DNA from: Candidatus Zixiibacteriota bacterium
GTDB taxonomy: Bacteria; Zixibacteria; MSB-5A5; GN15; FEB-12
NCBI GenBank assembly: GCA_024276275.1
Contig: JAJRXM010000069.1
Coordinates: forward strand, 1 to 43,853
Reading direction: 5' to 3'
DNA: 43,853 bases
Made by a program: the position numbers and the translations under genes. Numbering within the stretch: the stretch's first letter is position 1; each line of letters begins with the position of its first letter. The notes under the pieces are model-generated. The model searched no databases. It was not told the origin of the DNA and saw only the letters and a list, made by a program, of their open reading frames with translations. Shown piece by piece: positions 16,751-24,697 of this stretch.

Positions 16751-17302
16751 ATGGAATACTCAGCAATAGGATTAATAGAATACAGCTCGATTGCCAAAGG
16801 TATCGGTTCTGCTGATGAAATGCTCAAAGCAGCATCGGTGGAAATGGTGATCAGCCGTACAATTTGTTCGGGCAAATACATGAATATGGTCGCAGGCGAT
16901 GTACAGGCTGTCAAGCAAGCTGTCGATGCGGGCGAACGGTATGGTGCCGAAACAGTGATAGATTCGTTTGTCATTCCGAATGTACATCCCGATGTTTTCC
17001 CTGCTATGTCAGGTTCAACCCAACTGGTCAAACTTGATGCTTTAGGAATTATCGAAGCTTTCTCGGTAGCATCGCTTGTAGAAGCTGCCGATGCTTGTGC
17101 CAAAGCTGCCGAAATAAAACTGATAGAGATTCGTCTTGCCATGGCACTTGGTGGAAAAGCGTTTGTGACACTAACAGGAAATGTCGGAGCAGTGGAAGCT
17201 GCTGTTGAAGCGGGAGCCGAAATTGTATCGAAGGCAGGGATGCTTGTCAACAAAGTTGTGATTCCATCACCAAGCAAAGAACTCATGCGAGACATATTGT
17301 AA
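16751..17302 (+). CDS. pduT: PduT-like tandem BMC-T shell protein with probable Fe-S cysteine
   Basis: This 183-aa protein has two BMC domains in tandem (~4-85 and ~95-180) and would form pseudohexameric trimers. The loop RTICSGKYMNMVAGDV contains Cys39 in the position where PduT binds a [4Fe-4S] cluster at the trimer axis. The second domain reads DALGIIEAFSVASLVEAADA. It starts one base after the PduS-like stop codon. PduS and PduT are thought to work together, PduT carrying electrons through the shell. Confidence 0.92.
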   Translation: MEYSAIGLIEYSSIAKGIGSADEMLKAASVEMVISRTICSGKYMNMVAGDVQAVKQAVDAGERYGAETVIDSFVIPNVHPDVFPAMSGSTQLVKLDALGIIEAFSVASLVEAADACAKAAEIKLIEIRLAMALGGKAFVTLTGNVGAVEAAVEAGAEIVSKAGMLVNKVVIPSPSKELMRDIL

Positions 17303-17334
17303 GGTGTTATATATCATTGAGGTTTATTTAAATT

Positions 17335-17757
17335 ATGGATGTGAAAGTAGGAAGAAAGAAAAACATTAAAGTATTATTTCATGTTTTCTATAGTATAGTT
17401 GTAATAATAATTATCAATAGTATCTATCGATTTGTTTTGAACAATGGATCAAACGAGGATCTTATGTTTCTCATTACATCTATTGTATTTTTCTTAATTT
17501 TTACCTTTGCATATATTGATTTCATTAGAACTATTTTTGTTATTAATGACTTATTTATTTGTAATATAAGTACATTTAGCAATAAGATATATTTTAAAGA
17601 AGTTAATAGAATTATAATTTCTAAAAAGTTTATACAAGTTTTTAATAAAGAATCGAAGATTAAAATCAATTCGGAATTCGATGATTTTATGAAGATAAAA
17701 TCTTTTATTATTGAAAAAGTTTCTAACAATGAAAATATTGAAATAAATAAAAAATAA
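17335..17757 (+). CDS. Hypothetical AT-rich two-helix membrane protein
   Basis: I do not recognise this 140-aa protein. It has two hydrophobic helices (~13-35 and ~42-68) followed by a charged domain of about 70 residues with alternating beta-like stretches (FKEVNRIIISKKFIQVFNKE), an arrangement seen in small PH-like membrane proteins. Base composition is far more AT-rich than the flanking BMC genes, and a family A repeat follows directly. This suggests a later insertion into the BMC operon, not a core component. Confidence 0.6.
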   Translation: MDVKVGRKKNIKVLFHVFYSIVVIIIINSIYRFVLNNGSNEDLMFLITSIVFFLIFTFAYIDFIRTIFVINDLFICNISTFSNKIYFKEVNRIIISKKFIQVFNKESKIKINSEFDDFMKIKSFIIEKVSNNENIEINKK

Positions 17758-17765
17758 TAGAATTT

Positions 17766-17823
17766 GTAGGTCTGGTCTTTCCAAGACCTGACAATGTAGG
17801 GGTGTTTCGCGAAACGCCCCTAC
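17766..17823. repeat. Dispersed palindromic repeat family A (full-length copy)
   Basis: GTAGGTCTGGTCTTTCCAAG continuing ACCTGACAATGTAGGGGTGT, then TTCGCGAAACGCCCCTAC. The second half is an almost perfect 22-base palindrome (GGGGTGTTTCGCGAAACGCC). It lies between the AT-rich hypothetical gene and the ACT-domain gene. Confidence 0.75.
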
Positions 17824-17870
17824 TTAAAGAGTGAAAAATAAAAGATTTAAAAAGATAAAGAGTAAACATT

Positions 17871-18437
17871 ATGGCACTATCAGAATTTGAAATAAAAAAG
17901 ATTACCGAAATTGTTGCAGGTAAAGTCGGAACCGACCTCGACGCAAAAGCACTTCGCAAAGTTATCGACTCGGTAGTTGATAATTTGCAGGCAAACCAAA
18001 ACAATCCTGAAATAAAAGGTGCCACTTGTGAAGTGTCAGCATCAGACAGTAAAGCAGAAGCAAAAACTACTATCGGTAATTCGCCGACAATACAAAAATA
18101 TCTTACTGATGAAAATCAGGTACAGGGTAAGGGCGGGTTGTATGATGAAATCGAAAAATCCGATGCCTCACGTATTATTGTTGCCGCTTTTGGAAAGAAC
18201 CGTCCCGGTGTGGTTGCCGCTATTACAAAAATACTTGCTGAGTTGAATTGTTCTATTGAAGATATTTCGCAGACAATCATGCAGGATTTTTTCTCGATGA
18301 TTATGGTTGTTAATATGAAAGACTGTACGATGGACTTTGCTACCCTTCGTGAACAGATACAGGCGACAGAATCAACCCTTGGCATGAAAGTATATGTCAT
18401 GCACGAAGACATTTTTAAGTACATGCATAGGATATAG
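17871..18437 (+). CDS. UPF0237 ACT-domain protein with an encapsulation-peptide-like N-terminal extension
   Basis: Residues ~97-188 are a complete UPF0237 ACT domain (RIIVAAFGKNRPGVVAAITK, LAELNCSIEDISQTIMQDFF, SMIMVVNM, ending VYVMHEDIFKYMHRI), normally a ~90-aa stand-alone protein. Here about 96 residues are added in front. They contain two amphipathic helices, EFEIKKITEIVAGKV (~5-19) and AKALRKVIDSVVDNLQ (~25-40). The second fits the L..VI..VV..L spacing of peptides that target cargo into BMC shells. A flexible Ser/Lys/Glu-rich linker joins the parts. ACT domains usually bind small ligands such as amino acids. The next gene is UPF0210, its usual partner. Cargo status is an inference. Confidence 0.85.
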   Translation: MALSEFEIKKITEIVAGKVGTDLDAKALRKVIDSVVDNLQANQNNPEIKGATCEVSASDSKAEAKTTIGNSPTIQKYLTDENQVQGKGGLYDEIEKSDASRIIVAAFGKNRPGVVAAITKILAELNCSIEDISQTIMQDFFSMIMVVNMKDCTMDFATLREQIQATESTLGMKVYVMHEDIFKYMHRI

Positions 18438-18735
18438 ATATTAGATATTTACTTGTAGATTTCAGACCTGCCTGAACCTCGTAGGTCGAAACCCCTGTGG
18501 TTTCGACATGACTGTATCCGTTATAAAGTTGGGAATGATATTGAAATAAAAACAAACAACCCTTTTTTGTTCCCCTCTTTTAAGAGGGGTTAGGGGTGTT
18601 TTTAAAACATAAGATTGCCACGGCGACAAGTCGCCTCGCAATGACAGGAACTAAAATAAGTCACACTGAACAGCTTGCAAGCTGTGAGCTTGTCGATGTG
18701 TGCTCCAAATAAATATTAAAAGCGGAAATAACATT
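18438..18735. repeat. Repeat-rich spacer in the BMC operon
   Basis: No gene is seen in about 300 bases. It holds a family B palindrome at 18481-18508 (TCGAAACCCCTGTGGTTTCGA) and the hairpin CCCCTCTTTTAAGAGGGG at 18572-18589 followed by GGGGTGTTTTT, possibly a weak terminator. It also holds a CCACGGCGACAAGTCGCCTC stretch (18616-18635) ending in CAATGACAGGA, and a family D piece with CTTGCAAG (18661-18700). Several unrelated dispersed repeats are packed side by side. Confidence 0.6.
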
Positions 18736-20036
18736 ATGACATACAAACCAGAAGAAATTATTGAAACTATTCACATGACCGAGGTCGAACATCTTGATAT
18801 TCGTACTGTCACCATGGGTATATCACTACGCGACTGCTCATCGCCTGACCCATCCCAACTGATAGATAATATCAAAACAAAACTACTGACCCTCGCAAAA
18901 GACCATGTGAAAACTGTTGAACAAGTATCAAGCGAATTTGGAATCCCTATTGCCAACAAACGTATTGCCGTCACCCCGATTTCAATAATCGCCGACGGTC
19001 ACAGCCGCGAAACATTTGTCGAAGTCTGCAAAGCTCTCGACTACTGTGCCAAAGAACTTGGTATCGACTACCTTGGCGGATATTCAGCCTTGGTACAAAA
19101 AGGAATGACCAAAGGTGATAAAAATTTAATAGAGTCTATCCCCGAAGCGTTGGCTGTTACCGAACGGATATGCTCATCGGTCAATATAGCCTCGACCAAA
19201 GCAGGTATCAACATGAACGCCGTTGCCAAGATGGGTCATATAATAAAAGAGTTAGCTAACAACACCGAAGAAGCTATCGGATGCTGCAAGTTAGTTGTCT
19301 TTGCTAACTGTGTTGAAGACAACCCGTTTATTGCAGGTGCATTCCACGGTGTTACCGAACCGGAAGTTGTTATTAATGTCGGTATCTCCGGACCCGGGGT
19401 GGTTCTTGCCGCTGTACAAAAAGCAGGCGATTGCGATTTGGGTGCTTTGGCGGAAGTTATCAAACGAACGGCATTCAAAGTTACCCGTATGGGTGAGATG
19501 GTCGGGCGTAAAGTTTCCGAACGGTTAGGAATTGAATTCGGTATTATAGATCTGTCACTTGCACCGACTCCTGCCGAGGGAGATTCGGTTGCCTCGATTT
19601 TGGAAGCTATCGGACTGGAACGGTGCGGATGTCACGGCACTACTGCGGCACTTATGATGCTCAACGATGCTGTCAAAAAGGCGGCATGATGGCATCGTCG
19701 TATGTCGGAGGTCTTTCGGGTGCTTTCATTCCGGTCTCTGAAGATGCCGCCATGATTCGTGCAGTTGAAGCAGGTGCGATGACTTTAGAAAAACTTGAAG
19801 CGATGACTGCGGTCTGTTCGGTCGGGCTTGATATGGTTGCGGTTCCCGGTGATACCCCTGCCGAAACTATTTCAGCAATCATTGCCGACGAAGCTGCTAT
19901 TGGTGTAGTCAATAATAAAACTACTGCTGTGCGAATTATCCCTGTCCCTAATAAAGGTGTCGGTCAGTCGGCAGAGTACGGCGGACTGCTTGGAACGGCT
20001 CCTGTTATGGCGACCTCGAAGTTTTCATCGGCTTAA
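18736..20036 (+). pseudogene. UPF0210/DUF711 ('PFL family') protein, split by a frameshift
   Basis: The two reading frames together make one DUF711 protein of about 433 aa. The first part (ATG at 18736, [14 protein letters not shown]) carries [15 protein letters not shown], the conserved N-terminus, plus [11 protein letters not shown] and [14 protein letters not shown]. It breaks at LNDAVKKAA*. The second frame resumes as [20 protein letters not shown] and ends [19 protein letters not shown]. The break is at an A5 run (19675-19679) and one more A restores the frame. The family has a PFL/RNR-like barrel fold but no assigned reaction. UPF0237 and UPF0210 genes commonly sit together; finding them in a BMC operon is unusual. 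A GTG at 18700 in frame is a less likely start. Confidence 0.88.
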
Positions 20037-20097
20037 TTTATCAAACGAGGCGGACGAATCCCCGCCCCTGCAACAGGGATAAATAACTAGTAGTCTC

Positions 20098-20215
20098 GTA
20101 GGTCGAAACCCCTGCGGTTTCGACAAGACTGGATTCCTGCGTTCGCAGGAAAGGAGTTGTAGTGAAATGTTTATCAGCTTACAATTCGTAGGTCAGGTCT
20201 CCCCGAGACCTGACA
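20098..20215. repeat. Cluster of three dispersed palindromic repeats (families B, C and A)
   Basis: Family B is at 20098-20125 (TCGAAACCCCTGCGGTTTCGA, arms TCGAAACC/GGTTTCGA). Family C is at 20129-20160 (GGATTCCTGCGTTCGCAGGA, then AAGGAGTTGT). Family A short form is at 20188-20215. They lie between the DUF711 gene and the AT-rich lipoprotein gene. Confidence 0.7.
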
Positions 20216-20236
20216 AAAGCAGAAAGAGAAATTATA

Positions 20237-20836
20237 ATGAATTTATTAAAAACTAATATTCTAAAAATTTGTATCTTATTTTTATTATTTTTCTCTTTAA
20301 TTGGCTGTCCTTACTATCCTAACAAGATTAATTTTTATGAGAAGAAAAAATATGAAGATGAATTGTTAATATATAATGAAACAAATGATTTCTATATTAG
20401 CATTCGTGGAGATTCTTATTTTAATTCAGAAACATCTTTAAGCCCCAATTAATTACAGTATGTAGATAATTCTATCGTTTATGATTTAGATTTAAGCTTC
20501 TATATAAAATACGATTCTCAAAAACTCAATTTAACTTTCCACCCTGAATCAATTCAAATATTTTTCCAAGACATAGAACTAAAACCTAATATTGAGAGAC
20601 AAAAATCAGATTATAATGGTGAAGCATTTAAATTTGTAGGCAGATATGAAACTATGTTTCGATATTCTGATTTAGATACTCTCATCTGTATAAATGACGG
20701 TTATAATATAAAAATCATTCTTAATGATTGTTTACTAAATGAAAACAAAGTCATATTTACCGATACTTTGTACGCTTGCGATAAAAAATTTAATAGATTA
20801 AGGATAAAACCTGACGAGATAAAATATATTAGATAA
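20237..20836 (+). pseudogene. AT-rich lipoprotein of unknown function, interrupted by an in-frame TAA
   Basis: The first 71 codons encode a lipoprotein signal (hydrophobic CILFLLFFSLIGCPYY, lipobox IGC with Cys ~24) and a charged region. A TAA at 20450-20452 stops translation. The same frame stays open for another ~127 codons (LQYVDNSIVYDLDLSF...IKYIR) to a TAA at 20834-20836. This argues for one original gene of about 200 aa. I do not recognise the family. The context AAT-TAA-TT is the same as that of the internal stop in selD at 29424. Low GC and flanking repeats on both sides suggest an accessory gene. Confidence 0.6.
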
Positions 20837-20844
20837 ATTCACAG

Positions 20845-21114
20845 TAGCGTTTATCAAACCCCTGCAGTTTTGATAAGAACTAATATATCTATCATTTTGT
20901 TAAAATTATTTCTGCACTGGATTCCTGCGTTCGCAGGAAAGGAGTTGTGGAGTTTTACTAAGTATAGATTACAATCTAACGGCCTTATAGTAATGTCTGA
21001 AAAAGACTCCTGACATCGCTATCAATCAGAAGAAAACCCATCATTCAGTCGATATTAGTAGGTCAGGTCTCCCTGAGACCTGACAATGTAGGGGCGTTTC
21101 GCGAAACGCCCCTA
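20845..21114. repeat. Gene-free stretch with degenerate family B, family C and full-length family A repeats
   Basis: Copies seen are a decayed family B (ATCAAACCCCTGCAGTTTTG, ~20850-20869), family C at 20917-20948 (nearly identical to 20129-20160) and a full family A copy at 21058-21114. In the last, the second palindrome is perfect (GGGGCGTTTCGCGAAACGCC). The rest of the 20837-21161 gap shows nothing recognisable. Confidence 0.65.
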
Positions 21115-21161
21115 TATAAACTTGATTGAAATTATGGTACAGCAAGCCGCTCCCTACAAAA

Positions 21162-21685
21162 TTACTCAAACAAATTCAAGCTTTTGCTCTCAAGGGCTAA
21201 CAGTTTTTTCTTACGCCAGAGTTTTCCGCCGTAGCCTGTGAGTGACCCATCGGCACCGATGACTCTATGGCAGGGAATAACAATCGAAATATAATTCATC
21301 CCGTTGGCTCGTCCTACCGCCCGAACCGCTTTACAGTTTTCGATAGCATCGGCAATTTGTCCGTAGGTTCTTGTTTCACCGGACGGAATTGTTAAAAGTT
21401 GTTTCCATACCTGTTTCTCAAATGCAGTTCCTTTAATATCAAGTACTGTATTGAATTCTGTAAGAGTGCCATCGAAATAATTTTTCAATTCTTTTTGCAG
21501 TTGTGTGATAAATTTATTTTCTTCAACTTGAATTTCTTCCAGTCTGTATTTTTTGTTACCCGTTTTAAAATCCGTTCAATCCCTCCGCGGTCTTCCCATT
21601 CTAAAAAACAGATTCCGCTTTCAGTCGCCCCGGCAACCATCTGCCCCATCGGAGAATCAAAAAATTGATATTCAATCTTATTCAT
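21162..21685 (-). pseudogene. adaB: Methylated-DNA-[protein]-cysteine S-methyltransferase, AdaB/Ogt type, frameshifted
   Basis: This suicide enzyme removes alkyl groups from O6-alkylguanine. Translation starts at the ATG at 21685 (MNKIEYQFFDSPMGQMVAG), which overlaps the adaA stop by 8 bases. The frame breaks at a run of six A (21549-21554 on the plus strand). One added A turns RVTKNTDWK into RVTKKYRLEEIQVEENKF and joins the C-terminal part (LKNYFDGTLTEFNTVLDIKG). Active-site IPCHRVIGADGSLTGYGG is intact. Full length would be ~175 aa, as in Bacillus AdaB. Both parts are well conserved, so a sequencing error or fresh mutation is likely. Confidence 0.88.
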
Positions 21686-22220
21686 TATAATAACTCCCCG
21701 GAGTTTGCCCGAATTGTTTTTTGAATGCCTCACAAAACCCGCTTGAAGATTCCCATCCTGTTTCAAAAGCAGCATCAAGATAAGAACTGTTACTACGAAT
21801 TAACGACATAGCATAATTCAAACGAAGCCTGCGATGAAATGCAAGTGGAGTTGTCTTGTGGTGTTGTTTAAAATATCGACGGATAGTTGAAATTTCAACC
21901 CCAGTTATTTTCATCAGTATATCAGAGTTTAATTTTTCTTTGTAGTTTTGTTTTAAATATTCCAGTAACGGATGTACCCAAGTCGGAAGCACATTAGGGT
22001 AGAATTCTGAACGGCATCGTTTACACCCACGCAAACCAAATGCAATCGCTTCTTCTCGTGTATCAAAAAATGTTACATTTTTGATAAGCGGAAGTTTGGC
22101 CCGACACGACGGCAGACAGTAGATTTTTGTCGATGTGACCCCGACATAAAATTTGCCGTTGTAACTGCTGTCACAATCAGTCATCGCTTTTATCATTCTC
22201 TTTCGGTTTAAACTGCTCAT
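21678..22220 (-). CDS. adaA: AdaA-type methylphosphotriester-DNA methyltransferase and AraC-family activator
   Basis: This 180-aa protein has the Ada zinc domain (~10-75), with cysteines in IYCLPSCRAK and GCKRCRSEF that hold zinc and accept the methyl group, then a helix-turn-helix of AraC type (~85-178; STIRRYFKQHHKTTPLAFHR, FETGWESSSGFCEAFKKQFG). This is the sensor-activator half of the adaptive response, as in Bacillus AdaA. The methyltransferase half is the overlapping downstream gene, an adaA-adaB operon in place of the fused E. coli Ada. Confidence 0.9.
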   Translation of the reverse strand: MSSLNRKRMIKAMTDCDSSYNGKFYVGVTSTKIYCLPSCRAKLPLIKNVTFFDTREEAIAFGLRGCKRCRSEFYPNVLPTWVHPLLEYLKQNYKEKLNSDILMKITGVEISTIRRYFKQHHKTTPLAFHRRLRLNYAMSLIRSNSSYLDAAFETGWESSSGFCEAFKKQFGQTPGSYYNE

Positions 22221-22304
22221 GCCAATAAGATAAGAATCACGCTTGGGTGTGTCTACCGAAATTCGGGCTTGGAAGTTAGTATTAAAAAAAGAAGTCGCTA
22301 ATTA

Positions 22305-22769
22305 TTATTTTTTCCAATACTTCTTCATCAAATCCGATGACCATTCTGGTTGTTTGATATCATCATTCGGTAAAAATTCTTTCAAGACAGGCTTAATATC
22401 AACTATCGGGGTTCCGTCGATAGCATCAAAATTTCCGACTGTTAAAACCCTTCCCTCATGTTTCAGTAGTTTCACAGTTGTCAGCCCAATATGATTAGGG
22501 CGGTCCTTTTTACGTTGGGCAAAGATTCCGACTTTGGGATAGTCTTTGTTACCTCTCGGATGCCCTGCCCCGTTCAAAATTTTTTCAGATTTATGAAAAT
22601 GAAAAATGATGTGCAAATGTGAAAAAGTTTCGATTCCATCTAAAGATTCTGTCGGTATATTTTCTACCAGCTCAATTTCTGAAATTATTTCAGCCCAGTT
22701 ATCATCGGTCGGTTCTTTACGGCTGTTTTTCACAAAAGCTATCGGTTTAATAATTATTCTATCTGACAT
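22305..22769 (-). CDS. TsaA/TrmO-like tRNA (adenine-N6) methyltransferase family protein
   Basis: This 154-aa protein belongs to the TsaA (YaeB/TrmO, VirR-like beta-barrel) family, which methylates N6-threonylcarbamoyladenosine at tRNA position 37 using SAM. Family marks are IKPIAFVKNSRKEPTDDNW near the start, GIETFSHLHIIFHFH, GHPRGNKDYPKVGIFAQRKKD and RPNHIGLTTVKLL. It lacks the C-terminal extension of E. coli TrmO, so it is the short archaeal-like form and its substrate is less certain. It stands alone, convergent with nothing and divergent from the phosphatase gene. Confidence 0.85.
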   Translation of the reverse strand: MSDRIIIKPIAFVKNSRKEPTDDNWAEIISEIELVENIPTESLDGIETFSHLHIIFHFHKSEKILNGAGHPRGNKDYPKVGIFAQRKKDRPNHIGLTTVKLLKHEGRVLTVGNFDAIDGTPIVDIKPVLKEFLPNDDIKQPEWSSDLMKKYWKK

Positions 22770-22885
22770 GTTTATAATATAAATAGAGCATTCAGTACAG
22801 GCAAGCGAGTTCCCGACAACTCATATAAAAGAGATAAAATCTTAATCAAATATGTAATTGACATACTTTTTTAAAAACGTACCTT

Positions 22886-24637
22886 ATGCTCACTATGGTA
22901 TCTCATTCTAAAAATGAAAAGCTGTTACTTGAAGCTGCCAAACGGTTTAATTCTACCCTTGAGTATGAAGACTTAATCGAAATTGTGCTAAAACTGGTTT
23001 CCGATGCTGTTGATTGCGAAGCTGCCTTGGTCTTTCGGGTAGATCATTCTCATTCTGAGATGAGAGTCAGGTATATGAACTGTAAGACCGACCGTAAAAT
23101 GCTGATATTTGAGCGTGATTTAGGGTCAGGTGTTGTAGGGTGGGTTGCTCAATACAAAAAACCTGTCATTATCAATGATGCCCAAAATGACAAACGACAT
23201 GATGCCGAAATGTGGGCAAATGTTGATATCGACTTACGTTCTATTCTCTCGATTCCACTTGTCGGTAAAGGACAGATGATCGGTGTAATTGAAGCAATTA
23301 ACAAAGTTGACGGTGAGTTTTCAGAAGGAGATTTAGTAATTCTGGAAGGTCTTGCCAATCAAATCGCAGTTGCGATTGATAATGCTAATCTATATCGGGA
23401 AGCTCAGAGAGAATTGCTTGAGAAAAATCTCTTGATAGAAATTGGTGCAAAACTTTCAAGCTCGCTGACATTAAATGAACTATTACAAATTATCGTAGAT
23501 TCGCTTAAGCAGGTTATTGAATTTGATTCCGGTGGTGTTTTTATCATTAACACTGACTATTCCGAAATTGAATCACTTTACACACTTGGCTATGAAGACT
23601 GCTCGGAAGAGCATATCCATTTAAAATACGGTCAGGGTTTGGTCGGTCATGTTGCCGATACCGGTGAACCGATTATTGTTTCCGATGTTACCGAAAACCC
23701 AAATTATATAGATATGCATTGTAAAACAAAAAGCGAGATGCTGGTTCCGCTGAAAGTAGATAATCGTGTGGTAGGTGTGTTTAATATAGAATCAACCAAA
23801 ATAAATGCCTATGACAATAATGACTTAAAGCTTTTAACTGCTTTTGCTGCCCAGGCTGCGGTATCTATTGAACGTGCCAGACTGCACGATGAATTGGTTG
23901 AAAGTAATAAAATCGGTCAGCAGTTGTCAATTGCCCGTGATATTCAAATGTCGTTTCTTCCCAAAAAAGAACTTGTTATCAAAGGCTATGATATTACCGG
24001 TGAGAATATTCCGTCAGGGCAGGTCGGTGGTGATTACTATGACTTTATTCAAATTGTCGATAATCAAATCGGTATCGCAATAGGTGATGTTTCCGGTAAA
24101 GGAATCCCTGCCTCACTTTTAATGGCATCATTTCGGGCATCGATGATCGCCGAGATTCGCAATAATTATTCTATACGTATTATATGTCAAAAAGTAAATC
24201 AGCTTCTACATGAATCTATGCAGCCCGGAAATTTTGTTACCGCTGTCTATGGTGTCATGGATATAAAAAATCATATCTTTACTTTTTCAAACTGCGGGCA
24301 TGATTTCCCTTTGCTTTTACGTGCTGACGGAACGATTGAACAACTACGTGAGGGAGGTCCGGTGCTTGGTGTTGTCCCTGATGCTATTTATGAAGAACGC
24401 CCTGTTTATATTAATAAAGATGATATTGTTATTTTGTACACCGACGGTGTCGTGGAAGTGTTTAATAACAATGATGAGCAGTTTGGTGAGGAACGGCTTA
24501 TTAAAATAATTCAGCAAAACAGAGATAAGTCTACGACAGAAATCAGAACTGCTATTTATAAAGCGGTAAATAAGTTTGCCTCGAAAAAACATATTTTTGA
24601 TGATTTCACGATGATAGTTTTAAAGAGAACAATTTAA
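22886..24637 (+). CDS. GAF-GAF-PP2C (RsbU/SpoIIE-type) serine phosphatase
   Basis: This 583-aa cytoplasmic signalling protein has two GAF domains (~20-165 and ~180-335), a short linker helix (ESNKIGQQLSIARDIQMSFLP) and a SpoIIE/PP2C phosphatase domain (~365-583). Metal-binding motifs are SGQVGGDYYDF, GDVSGKGIPASLLMA, VILYTDGVVEVFN and FDDFTMIVLK. RsbU-type enzymes usually dephosphorylate an anti-sigma-factor antagonist, so it probably feeds a partner-switching pathway. No kinase or antagonist gene is next to it. Translation may start at 22886 or at the in-frame ATG at 22895. Confidence 0.92.
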   Translation: MLTMVSHSKNEKLLLEAAKRFNSTLEYEDLIEIVLKLVSDAVDCEAALVFRVDHSHSEMRVRYMNCKTDRKMLIFERDLGSGVVGWVAQYKKPVIINDAQNDKRHDAEMWANVDIDLRSILSIPLVGKGQMIGVIEAINKVDGEFSEGDLVILEGLANQIAVAIDNANLYREAQRELLEKNLLIEIGAKLSSSLTLNELLQIIVDSLKQVIEFDSGGVFIINTDYSEIESLYTLGYEDCSEEHIHLKYGQGLVGHVADTGEPIIVSDVTENPNYIDMHCKTKSEMLVPLKVDNRVVGVFNIESTKINAYDNNDLKLLTAFAAQAAVSIERARLHDELVESNKIGQQLSIARDIQMSFLPKKELVIKGYDITGENIPSGQVGGDYYDFIQIVDNQIGIAIGDVSGKGIPASLLMASFRASMIAEIRNNYSIRIICQKVNQLLHESMQPGNFVTAVYGVMDIKNHIFTFSNCGHDFPLLLRADGTIEQLREGGPVLGVVPDAIYEERPVYINKDDIVILYTDGVVEVFNNNDEQFGEERLIKIIQQNRDKSTTEIRTAIYKAVNKFASKKHIFDDFTMIVLKRTI

Positions 24638-24649
24638 AATTTCTTTGAG

Positions 24650-24673
24650 CTGTCAGGAACCCTTTCCTGACAG
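24650..24673 (+). terminator. Hairpin between the phosphatase gene and the downstream beta-barrel-like gene
   Basis: A perfect 10-bp stem CTGTCAGGAA / TTCCTGACAG with a 4-base loop lies 13 bases past the phosphatase stop. Only a weak AT stretch follows (GATTATTAAA), so it is a poor intrinsic terminator and may allow read-through into the gene at 24698. Confidence 0.45.
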
Positions 24674-24697
24674 GATTATTAAAGCAGGAGGCTTCAA

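Noticed and set aside
16516-17295. 259-codon minus-strand ORF opposite the pduS/pduT genes
   Set aside because: It is the mirror frame of two well-supported BMC genes and its Ser/Ile/Ala-rich content is typical of an antisense shadow.
19670-19690. Programmed -1 frameshift in the DUF711 gene
   Set aside because: The site is C AAA AAG, not the slippery A AAA AAG. There is no convincing downstream stem, and other members of the family are read in one frame. A lost A is simpler.
20450-20452. TAA reassigned as a sense codon
   Set aside because: TAA ends many intact genes in the window (for example rpmA and the BMC-H gene), so general reassignment is ruled out.
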